Of a DNA stretch of 64,000 bases, positions 31,340 to 41,316 are shown piece by piece. Each line of letters opens with the position of its first letter. Positions within the stretch are counted from its first letter, which is position 1. Made by a program: the position numbers and the translations under genes. The DNA is from Metaphire vulgaris (taxonomy: Eukaryota > Annelida > Clitellata > Crassiclitellata > Megascolecidae): the NCBI GenBank assembly GCA_018105865.1, contig CM030840.1, positions 9,723,794 to 9,787,793 of the forward strand. The letters are read 5' to 3'. Below the pieces are notes generated by a model that was given only the letters and a program-made list of their open reading frames with translations, did not search any database and was not told where the DNA came from.

Positions 31340-33915
31340 ACCTCATCATCTTTGCTTTCTGCCAGCTCATCAGCGGCAATAGCTAGACACAAAATGCTTC
31401 CAAGAAGTTCTATCTTCTGTCAATCGTCTTCCTTCTACTATTGTAATTCCTTTCATGTTCATGTCTTCTCTGATGATGTCCATCCACTTTTTCCTGGGTC
31501 TTCCTCTTCCTTTGTTTCCTTCTATTTGAGTGTAGAGTGCCTTGTATGGTAGTCTCCTTTCATCCATTCTGTTGACATGCCCATACCATTTTAGTCTTTT
31601 TCTTCTAATTTTGTCGTTTATTGTATCCTTCATGTTGAGACGTTGTCTGATGTCTTCGTTTCTTATTTTTTGTAGTCGGGTTACTCCCAGGATTCTCCGT
31701 AAGCACGTCATTTCGGCCACCAGTAGCCTCCTTTCGTCTGTTTCTTTCATGGTCCATGTTTCTGCTCCATATATAATTTGTGGGACTACTATGGTGTTGT
31801 ATATTGTGACTTTTGTTTTTATGTTTACCGGGTATGTCCTTGCTGCTCCAGATTTTTCGCAATCTCCCCATCGTTTGTAGTCCTTTGGCGATTTTTTGTT
31901 TTAGGTCTTCTTGATGACTTCCATTACTGACAATTTCTCCTCCAACATAGGTGAAACTTTCGACTTGTGCTATTGTTGTGTTATCTAGTGCTATTTTGAT
32001 TTGAGCTTTTCCCTTTCTGCTGACTGCCGTTTTCTTTGGGTTGATAGTTAGTCCAAATCTTTTGCTTGTTAGATTGACTTCATTGGTCAGTGTTTGAAGA
32101 TCTGATTTGTTGTCTGTTATCAGGCTGACATCGTCTGCAAATTTTAGATTGTTTAATTTTTCTCCATTACATTTTATGCCTATGTCCAGATCTCCAATTG
32201 CTATTCTAAAAATTACATCCAGAATGATAATGAAAAGTGTTGGAGACAACATGCATCCTTGTCTCAGTCCTACATTTGTCTTAAACCATTCTGACATTTC
32301 AGTATCTAATTTCACTGCACTTTCTGACTTCTGATATATTGCCTGTTATTAGTCGGATGAGTTTTTCTTCAATGCCTGCATGCCTCATTGTTTGCCACAA
32401 CCCTTCCTGCCACACTGAGTCAAAGGCCTGTTTGTAATCGATGTAGTTAATGTAACAGCTCTTGTTTGCCTCGATTGTTTTTTCCAGTAACTGCCTTATG
32501 ACAAAGAGTTGATCAATTGTACTTCGCCCAGGACGGAAGCCTGCCTGCTCTTCACCCATAATTTCTTCTACATATTTGCTTATTCTTTTTTGAAGTACCT
32601 TGGAGAAGACTTTGCTTGGTGTACTCAACAGCGTTATTCCCCGGTAGTTACTGCAGTCTTCTTTATCACCCTTCCTTTTGTAGATGGGTACAATCATTCC
32701 TTTTCCCCAATCATCTGGGACTGTTTCATCTTTGTATATTTTATTGAAGTGGTCATGGAGCAGGTCTGTCATTGTTTCTCCACCTGCTTTCAATAGTTTG
32801 CAGGTATGCCATCTATTCCTGGTGCTTTGTTCCTTTTCAGTTCTTTTATGGCCTGCTCTACCTCTTCTTTTAGTATGTTTTCTGTGGTTTTATGAAGATT
32901 CGTACTTGGCACTTGAAGTAGTATGTCTTTATCCGCTGCAGTATTTAGGTTATACAGTTCTTCAAAATGTTCTTTCCATCTCTTTTGTATTTCATGATCT
33001 TGTGTTAGTCTAATGCCTTCTTTATTTTTGATGGTTGTAATTTTCATTTGGAATTCATCACTTATTCGTTTTATTTCTTTACAAGCATCCCTGGTCCTGT
33101 GGGCATTAAACTTGTTCTGTATTTCTTCACAAATCTTGAATATCCATATTTCTCTATCTTCTTTCAGTTTCCTTTTAATTTCTCTTGTCAGCCAGTTCAC
33201 CTGATGTTTGTCTGTCCCATCGATACGCAATTTTCTTCTTTGTTGGCTTAAATTTTTTACTTCTTGACTCACCCATTCTTTTTCAGAGTTTCATTTCCTT
33301 TTTCCAATAACTTCCATGGCTGCTTCTTTAATAGCTTCTTTTATTCCTTGCCACTGCTCTTCAACAGAGGAACCTGGTGCTGTGCTATTTACTTTTGCTT
33401 TAAGTTGAGATTCATACTTTGTCTTAGTTTCTTCATTGTCTAGTTTTGCTACATCAAAGATTACCCTATTATTTGTTTTTTGTTCTCTCCTTAGTCTCAT
33501 TTTTATTTTTGCCATAACAAGCTTGTGGTCTGATCCTATTTGTGCTGAGCATGGTCTTACATCCTGTATGCTTGACTTCCATCTTCTGTTTATTATGATG
33601 TAATCTATCAGATTCTTAGTTATTCTGTCTGGTGATATCCAGGTCCAACGTTTGTCTTCTCGTTTTTCAAAGAAAGTGTTCATGATTGATAGTTTATTGG
33701 TTGCACAGAAGTCTAAAAGACGCTCTCCTCTTTCATTTGATTCTCCTGTTCCGTATTTTCCAATTGTACCATCCCAAGTTTCATTATCTCTGCCAACTTT
33801 TGCATTCCAGTCTCCGATTATGACTAACATGTCATACCGTGGTACTGCACTTACTGTACTCTGTAAGTCATTGTAGTATTGATCTATTGCTTCTTCTAAG
33901 CTGCTGCTGCCGCTT
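31340..33915 (-). pseudogene. RTE-like LINE, nearly complete ORF2
   Basis: In order on the minus strand: endonuclease with IIGDWNAKVGRDNETWDG and GSDHKLVMAKI (APE-type motifs), linker, RT with GDKEDCSNYRGITLLSTPSK, EEQAGFRPGRSTIDQLF, YIDYKQAFDSVWQEGLWQ, LNNLKFADDVSLI (FADD catalytic motif) and the C-terminal block RRILGVTRLQKIRNEDI and RGRPRKKWMDI. The 3' end is GATGATGAGGTGATGATGAT. The endonuclease N-terminus is missing (5' truncation) and three or four frameshifts break the frame, but long open stretches suggest modest age. The RTE assignment is by motif memory. Confidence 0.88.
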
Positions 33916-34095
33916 ATAACATATATATAACACATATAACATATATAACATATACATATATGTTATATTATATAAGTTATATGTGTTAGATATATATTAG
34001 ATATATGTTATATATATGTTATATGTGTTATATATATGTCACATATGTTATATATGTTATATATATGTTATATATGTTATATATGTTATATTTGT
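33916..34095. repeat. ATATAACAT/ATGTTATAT array, right part
   Basis: Continues the array of 31141-31339, later switching to the complementary TATATGTTATAT orientation, so it could fold back. Confidence 0.9.
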
Positions 34096-34189
34096 TAGCA
34101 CCTGTTTTGTTAGCAACAGTTTACGCGCATATTAAAAATTAACCGGTCGCAGCAGCGTATATATTGCTGCAAAGCAGTAAAGGGGTTAC

Positions 34190-34335
34190 AAATGGGTTGG
34201 AAGATACAAGCAGCATTTTTTTAGTGCAGGAGTGGTAGATAGATGGAATGAATTGGATGAGAATATAGTAATGATAGTAATGGCTACTAGAGTAAATGAT
34301 GTAGAAATAAACCTAGGTACTATAGGATACTAGAT
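34190..34335 (+). pseudogene. CR1-type LINE C-terminus, right half
   Basis: QAAFFSAGVVDRWNELDENIV is the FSxRVVxxWNxLP ending of CR1 LINEs and completes the fragment at 28550-28828. Confidence 0.72.
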
Positions 34336-34517
34336 TGGATGGGAAAAACACAGTGGTTCTCACACAGGGCATACCCTCCTGAACCAATTCAAACCTTGCT
34401 ATTATTAATATTTATTATTATTATTTCCTCCATTGCTATAACAACCTAGTATCACTGCCCTTTGGATATACTGACCATTGCCTGGCTGATCATTCACCTT
34501 TCTCATAGCTATTTTAA

Positions 34518-35551
34518 CCTGTTAATGGGGCGCGCCATTTATAAACGGCACGTGTCAACCGTTCAACAACGGGTCGCGCCGTTTATAAACGGCGCGACAC
34601 TTCAACATCTGTTCCACAATGGGGTTCGCTGTATATAAACGTTCTAATGCAATAATTCGATTTAGTTATTATCCATTCGGTCGATGGTAGCTTGCTTTTA
34701 GATAGTGTTGCCTCTATAAGCAAGGAAAATCGGCTTTATTCGACCGAGGGTTGGATATTGGCTGTGCAAAAGTCTCATATCTAGGGTTTGAAAAATCATA
34801 ACTACCCCAAATTGGGTCCGACCTTCAAAATTTTTGAACTATTCTGTTCCAATTACACCCCCCTACAACTTTGTCACTCACACAAGGGGGTCACCGCCCA
34901 AATTTGCTTGCTATTGAGCTTTGACAAATTTTTTTCGGAGGAGGTCCGATTTCAGGCTGTAGAGTGAACCTTACCCCAAATTTTTTTGGCACAGATGGTT
35001 AGAACGAACAATAAAAATGCTAAACAATGGTTCAAACCTCATTTCTTTAGCTTCTATATAGCCTGAAATATACTGAAATGTAATTTTTTCAGCTTACAAA
35101 ATTTGCAAACAAATTTTTTTCCTCCAAGCAATGAGTTCTAGGGTTCAAAAAGTGATAACTACCCCAAATTGGGTCCGATCTTCAACATTTTTGAACTATT
35201 CTGTTCAATTACACACCTCTATAACTTTGCCGCTCACAAAAGTGGGGTCACCGCTGAAAACGTTTTGCTATTGAGCTTTGAACAAAATATTTGGGAGGGG
35301 GTCCGATTTTAGGCTGTAGAGTGGACCCTACCTTCGAATTTTTTTGCATGGATGGTTAGAAAGAACAATAAAAATGCTAAACAATGGTGCAAACCTCATC
35401 TTTTTAGCTTCTATATAGTCTGAAATATAGTAAATTTAAAATGTATAATGTATATGAATATATATGTTCACATTTCATATGAACACTTCTTCCAAAAATT
35501 AATTACCCAACTTGGGGACGTCTTGTAAAATTTAATTACCCTGTTAAGAGG
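34518..35551. mobile_element. TTAA-specific (piggyBac-like) nonautonomous element, copy 1
   Basis: TTAA flanks both sides (34514-34517 and 35552-35555); the empty site GCTATTTTAAGAAAGG is preserved in the LINE at 52.8 kb. The ends CCTGTTAATGGGGCG and, inverted, CCTCTTAACAGGGTA form the terminal repeat. The body holds two direct copies of a block with GATAACTACCCCAAATTGGG and GAACTATTCTGTTC about 370 bp apart. No coding region. Confidence 0.88.
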
Positions 35552-35614
35552 TTAAGAAAGGCTAAGCACCTAAGAAAGAATCAGCACTGTAACTACCGTA
35601 CTGGTTATGGTTAT

Positions 35615-36260
35615 GGTACTGGACAATTTCTATAGCACCATAGCATAGCGAAGGCCAAAGTAAAAGGCATTGTCAACAACGCTGACAAATCAACATGGAA
35701 CGGAAGATGCTGGTCTTGAGGGAAAGTCCACACAGATGGCACAAAAGAGGTCGCTGCCATACCGAAATCGGGCAGTGAGCCCTTCAGAAGGCGGTCTTCT
35801 GCAAGAAGACGTTCCACCGAAGAGTAAGTGAAAACGCAGAAATGATGTTGAAGGACCGCATGAATGCTGAGAAAAATTCTTCGCGTCGTGAAAATCAGGT
35901 GGTGAATCCTTGAGGGCAGTCATCTGCGAGACAGTAATCCATCGCCGAACTTGACGGGAACCAACTGAGGATGGAATTCTGCGAGTGAACCAGAACAGTC
36001 TTTGCCCTTTATAGCCTGTAGACTCTGTCGACTGGCTGGTGGCTTAGATAAAATGTCGGGCCAACCATGCTGACACGGGCGACATAAATCCGAACGTTCA
36101 GCGCTTTGAAAACGCAAAGACAATCGCCGACCGCTTCGAAAACGATAGCTAGGCGACACGCGATTAGTGCAAAGAAATAAGCGCCAGGACGTCGGTAAAA
36201 CCACCAAGAACGGTGATATTCCGGAGCATGTACAGCACGTGCAAGCAGCCAAAATGACGC
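35615..36260 (-). mobile_element. LINE-tailed noncoding repeat, sister of 5247-5764
   Basis: Starts GGACAATTTCTATAGCACC on the plus strand and shares an ordered set of words with the 5.3-kb element. No protein match seen in the open frames on the minus strand. Confidence 0.55.
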
Positions 36261-36334
36261 TACCGGAAGTAGTACCAGAAGATTACTGTTGTACTACTTA
36301 CAAAAGTGCTATATAAATCCATGAGTTTTTACAT

Positions 36335-36739
36335 AGGGGTCGTCCATAAACGACATAATGCGCCTAGGGGAAGGGGGTCCGGACATTTGTTATGAAGTGT
36401 GACGAGGGAGAGGGGTTCCGTAAATGTGACGTAACGCAACACAAAATTTTTAAGTGACGACCTTTTTTTCTTTTTTTGCTTGTCAGGGTATTTGGAGAGG
36501 GAAAAATACAAGGCTGACCTTTTTTCTGCTAGTCAGTATGTTTGAAGAGGGAAAAAATAGAAGGATGAATGACCTTTTGTTTGCTTGTGAAGACTTTTCG
36601 GAGATACGAAAATGGGGGGTCGGCCCGTTGTTACGTCATATTTTAGGGAGGTCTGACTTTTTGTTACGTCGCGTTACATAGGGGGGAAGGGTGCAAAAAA
36701 AGTGCCAAAATCGTGTTACGTCATTTATGGACGACCCCT
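36335..36739. mobile_element. Inverted-repeat miniature element AGGGGTCGTCCATAAA, 405 bp
   Basis: The ends AGGGGTCGTCCATAAACGAC and, inverted, AGGGGTCGTCCATAAATGAC match over about 28 bp. The middle has GACCTTTTTTTC and TTTGCTTGTCAGG words. No clear target duplication. Superfamily uncertain. Confidence 0.82.
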
Positions 36740-36910
36740 TATTATTATTAGTCAAAATGAACAGATTTTTCAGTGTATACTTTATCACTGTATTACACTC
36801 GCACAATATCATATGATTGCAATGTTAATTTCACTAGCTTAGATAGAAATGAGTGCCTTTCTTCCCTTTTAATTTTGCAGTGAAAAGAATATAATATCAA
36901 AGCTACTTAC

Positions 36911-38055
36911 AGATGTTGTCAACTGACAATCCAAGTCGAGAATGATGAGATAAAGAGTTGTGACATTTTGACAAGTGTGAGCTTTGATTATTATGCGACA
37001 AGTCTTTCAATGTTGTGGATAAATCTTGAGATTCTTGAAACAGACTCATGGAAAGTGTATTATCAAGACTACTGTCCATGCTAATATGGCTCCTCAAACA
37101 TCGAGAAATTGAATTAGTCATTTCACTTATGTCTGCTGCATCAGGCTTCGCCAAAATTGAACTGCTACCAGGATTGAAAACAGGTTGCCTGGCAAGAATA
37201 GCAGACTTCAAAGGGTCAATGCGTTCATGGCAACTGTTCCCTGTTCTGTTAGAATTCACAGCACTTGCGTCCAGTTGGCTGGTTGTAGCACTAGGATTTC
37301 CATCAGAGAAGCTTTGTCCATTGTTTTGAATAAGTGAAGACTCCCCAGAATTTCCAAGATTAGTATCAAAAAGAGCTTTTCTAATACCAAATGTCAAACA
37401 GTGGCGACCAAGTGAACCATAACGAAGCTCTTTCAAATTACCGATGTTAAGATTTTTTGACTGATCACTGACTTCATCATTACATAATGAAGTGCTTGTG
37501 AATGCAGCTGGAAAACTCAAGCGAGTATTCTTTTGACAGAAATCACCAGATTTGCATGAATTAGCTGCAGGAGATGGCCCAACAAGGGATGGTAGAATTA
37601 TATTCCTAAGATCTGAATGATCAACTGGCCACTCAGATTCTGGGTCTTCAAAGTCTGTAGCACTTCCAACAATAGACAGCATCTGAAGAGCCTCATTTTT
37701 TGCAGCAACAGACACTTTTCCTTGGCCTACCATCTGCTCTAAGTCAAGTGCTGGAATGTCTTTAACAGAATCAGTACTTGCAAATCCTTGACTCTTTTTT
37801 ACAAACCCTGCTATTGGAAGAATAGCCTTGTGCCCATGAGTTGGAAGCCCACTTCTAGCAATAATCCCTTGTTTTAGGATTTCAGTCTCATTAAATTTGT
37901 CTGACAGGCCTATCTTGCTTACTGATTTCTTTTTTCCTTGTTGGGGCTGGAGTGTAGCTACAGAAAGATTTGTCAGTGTTAAGTCATCTCGGTCATTTAA
38001 GATCAGAGAGCCCTCTTTAGAATCCTTACTGTTCTCAGAAGCAATTTCATCAAAA
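36911..38055 (-). CDS. NAV: Neuron navigator, second large exon
   Basis: The 1145-nt exon has acceptor ttctttgcag and donor gtaagt. It takes one nucleotide to finish the Ser codon begun by the preceding exon and leaves one for the next. The frame is open for about 381 codons. The product is hydrophilic and Ser/Asn-rich with no recognisable folded domain, starting FDEIASENSKD and ending LGLSVDNI. It contains a basic stretch (GKKKSVSKIG). This matches the disordered linker between the N-terminal part and the coiled coil in NAV proteins, where sequence is poorly conserved. A 167-bp tandem duplication lies in the intron next to its acceptor. Confidence 0.85.
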
Positions 38056-38070
38056 CTGCAAAGAAAGGCA

Positions 38071-38404
38071 ATTTAAGCTTTACAAATATCCCCAGAGGAG
38101 ATATCAAATATTATTATAAAAGCCAAAATAAAAACAAGCTGACCACCTGCTGTATTCTGCTTGGCATAGCAATGTTCTTTATAAGAAAAAGTGATAAAAA
38201 CTACTTGCAATGAAAAATCTATTTGAGACTCTTTGTAATTTAAGCTTTACAAATATCCCCAGAGGAGATATCAAATATTATTATAAAAGCCAAAATAAAA
38301 ACAAGCTGACCACCTGCTGTATTCTGCTTGGCATAGCAATGTTCTTCATAAGAAAAAGTGATAAAAACTACTTGCAATGAAAAATCTATTTGAGACTCTT
38401 TGTA
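38071..38404. repeat. Tandem duplication, 167-bp unit, near a NAV exon
   Basis: The block ATTTAAGCTTTACAAATATC through GAGACTCTTTGTA occurs twice in a row with only a base or so different (TTCTTTATAAG versus TTCTTCATAAG). It starts about 15 bp outside the exon B acceptor. Confidence 0.95.
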
Positions 38405-38415
38405 ATTTTTTTTAA

Positions 38416-40380
38416 CCTCTCAAGTGGGCGCAACGTCGCTCCGACGTCGTCCACCGCCGTTCACTATTTGGGCGCAACGTCGCTCAGACGTCGTGTAGTT
38501 TCGTAGCGTTTCGTTATTTGGGCACAACGGCTGAGACATGTCCAATGCTATATATCTCTTTAGTATCTATCCATTCGATAGATGGTAGATCGATTTTAGC
38601 TAGTGTTGCTACCCTAAGCAAGGAAAATAGGCCTTATTCGACCGAGAGTCGGATTATTGGCTTTGAAAAGAGACATTTATAGGGTTTGAAAAGCGATAAC
38701 TACCCCAAATTTGGTCCGATCTTCAAAATTTTTGAACTATTCTGTTCCTATTACACTTTTCTACAACTTTGTCGCTCACACTATGGGGGTCACCGCTGAA
38801 AATTTTTTGCTATTGAGCTTTGAAAAAAATTTTTTGAGGGGGTCCGATTTTAGGCTGTAGAGTGGACCCTACCCTAAAAAAATTTTTTTGGGCACGGATG
38901 GTTATAAAGAACAATAAAAATGCTAAACAACGGTGCAAACCTCATCTTTTTAGCTTCTACATAGCCTGAAATATACTGAGATGTTCGCTTTTTCAGATTG
39001 AAAAATTTTCGCAAAATGTTCATTTCTCCGAGCAATGAGTTCTGGGGTTTGAAAAGCGATAACTACCCCAAATTTGGTCCGATCTTCAAAATTTTTGAAC
39101 TATTCTGTTCCAATTATATCCGCCTAGAACTTTGCTGCTCACATTAGGGGGGTCACTGCTGAAAACGTTTTGCTATTGAGCTTTGAACAAAATTTTTTAA
39201 AAACCTTGGGGAGGGGCCCAGTGTGATTCCAGTTGCTCATTATATTTCAGTTCCAGTTTCAGTTCCGTTTTGCAAACTTATTTTTCAGTTTCCGTTTCAG
39301 TTTCAGTTTTGTATATTTTTCAGTTTCATTTTCAGTTGCAGGTATTTTTCAGTTCTAGTTTTTAGTCGTTCTAATAAAAACGCAGACATAGGATGAAAGC
39401 CCTACATTTAAATACTGTGGCAGCAGTAGCATTACAGCACAACGTTTATTTGACATGTCATATTCATTTTTATTCAACTGGTTATAAGGGCACACAGCCT
39501 GAAAGTCTCTACATTACACATGTGAAGTTTAATTAAAGTTAGTAGAAACAAAGTTATTTGTGAATGGGTTTATTTCTAACAGAACATCATGCCAGTTACA
39601 TACATAACTTAAGTAAATAAATTGCTTACATTAATCATTCATTAGAGTACACGTACATAAAAAAGAGCATTATTCCAATAGTATGTCCATATGATCAAAG
39701 TAGGTCAATCAGCAAAGCAGCATGTACTCCGTGCAGGCCTTTACAGGCTTGGTAGACAATACCGTCAATTAAGGGGCCAAGAACTACTATCACTGCGGGG
39801 GGCGTGATGTCCTGTTGCCCAGGCCGGCAATAGGTCGAGCCAGCAGTAAACAACTGGACTATTGAGTACTGACATTCATGTGGACAATAGATCAATAGCC
39901 AGCCTGTCGTGCACACAGCTGCACTGATGCTCGCCTACCATATTCAGATTACTCAAACTGAAACGATACTGATATGACTCGATTTTTCAGTTTCAGTTGC
40001 TTATTTTCCAGTTTCAGTTTTCGTTGCAGTTTTGCGTATTTTCCAGTTCCAGTTCCAGTTCCCGTTAACGGATTTATTATTTATCAGTTAACGGATATTT
40101 CAGTTTCAGTTTCAGTTAACGGGAATCACACTGGCTCAGGGGCCCTATTTTAGGCTGTAGGGTGGACCCCACCCCAAAATTTTCTTTTTGGCACGGATCG
40201 TTAGAAAGAACAATAAAAATGCTAAACAACGGCGCAAACCTCATTTTTCTAGCTTCAATATAGCCTGAAATATGGTAAATTTAAAATTTATATGTTTACA
40301 TTTTCATATAAACGCCTTTACCCAAAATTAATTACCCAGACTGGGGAGGGTTTGTAAAATTTTATTCCCCTGTTAAAGGG
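38416..40380. mobile_element. TTAA-specific element, copy 2, carrying a hAT-like insertion
   Basis: TTAA at 38412-38415 and 40381-40384. The ends are CCTCTCAAGTGGGCGC and, inverted, CCCTTTAACAGGGGAAT. The sequence is nearly the same as copy 3 at 49626-50665, apart from the 918-bp insertion. GC palindrome CGTCGCTCCGACGTCG lies just inside the left end. Confidence 0.92.
39220..40137. mobile_element. hAT-like element rich in CAGTTTCAGTTCC
   Basis: AGGGGCCC at 39212-39219 and 40138-40145 is a perfect 8-bp target duplication, proved by the uninterrupted site in copy 3. The ends AGTGTGATTCCAGTT and, inverted, CAGTGTGATTCCCGTTAAC are followed on both sides by CAGTTTCAGTT repeats. The middle has no recognised coding region. 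Confidence 0.88.
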
Positions 40381-40384
40381 TTAA

Positions 40385-41316
40385 AAAACTTGAATTCAAA
40401 TCTTTAGGATAATCCTTTTCTAGCTAAATAGTTCAGCAATAACAATGGCAAACAAGCAAATGTCTTACTGCTTTCCAAATACAATAATAATAGTATCTGA
40501 TTCATTTGACGACATGTTAAACTCCTCAACATGTCCCATGCATGAACCTCCTTACTCCTGAAATGAGGTTTTGAGGCAGTTGGACCTATCCCCTGGAATG
40601 CCCTTGACGTCAGTATATGTAATTTAGCAACTGCTGATTCTATGCTCCTAAATGATTTAAAACTCATCCTATTATAATATCAATATGCAGTAATCACAGC
40701 GAGAGTGCTTCAAAGTGAATCTTCAGAAGAGACACTACAGTATACTATACTTAGACAGTAACTTGACCTTCAAAGAGCATTTTGCTAGACTATCTCGATC
40801 CTGTTTTTCCCAACTTATGCAAATTATTGTTATTCGTTCTTCACTTTCTCTGTCTGGAAATAAGTTGGAAATAAGTCTACTCATGGAAATAAGTCTACTT
40901 GCAAACTTTATCCATTTGGCAACTTACTAAGAAACCTCAAGCCAAACATTAAGCTTCCAGCATAGATAAGCTATGAAAGCAGCCAAGCAAATGTCATTGG
41001 AAAAACACGGCAAATCAGAGGTCTTTTCTAAAAAGTAAGATCACTTAAGCCATTATGTTAGTTTCTGAGGACAATGAATTATAATATTGCAGTTAGTAAA
41101 TCATAAGGCTGGTAACTGCATATCTTGACTCAAAATTACCTTTAGACCCATCTTTATAAAAGAAAATAAATTAATCAAAATTTTCAAAATGCTTCAATTT
41201 AAATAACTATACAAGCAGTGTAAAGCAAATGTGCTGCTATCAGAGTAGTTCATGGTACAAGTTAATGAACACCGAAGTAAATCATGGCATCTTAAGAAGA
41301 CCTGTTATTAGCTCAC
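40385..41316. other. NAV intron with a short LINE fragment
   Basis: At 40730-40830 the plus frame gives YLDSNLTFKEHFARLSRSCF, matching the CR1/L2 segment GFxFDSxLxFxxxISxLSKSCF. The rest is AT-rich and empty. Confidence 0.55.

Larger units (their letters stand above)
28832..34185. mobile_element. TTAA-flanked piggyBac-like element, 5.35 kb with later insertions
   Basis: The left flank is TTAA (28828-28831) and the right flank TTAC (34186-34189), one mutation from TTAA. The left end CATCTTGACTGCGTCG and inverted right end CCCCTTTACTGCTTTG are related, each followed by a GC palindrome. Removing it rejoins a CR1 LINE ending. Inside are repeat arrays, a hAT fragment, LINE tails and an RTE, so most of the length is secondary. 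No piggyBac transposase was recognised. Confidence 0.6.
34425..36320 (+). mobile_element. LINE L 3' untranslated region, split by two insertions
   Basis: CTGCCCTTTGGATATACTGA and TGGCTGATCATTCACC match the LINE L copy at 52695-52760. The match is broken at TTAA by the element 34518-35551, resumes with GAAAGGCTAAGCACC, is broken again near 35600-36270, and ends AAAGTGCTATATAAATCC at 36305-36322. Confidence 0.78.
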
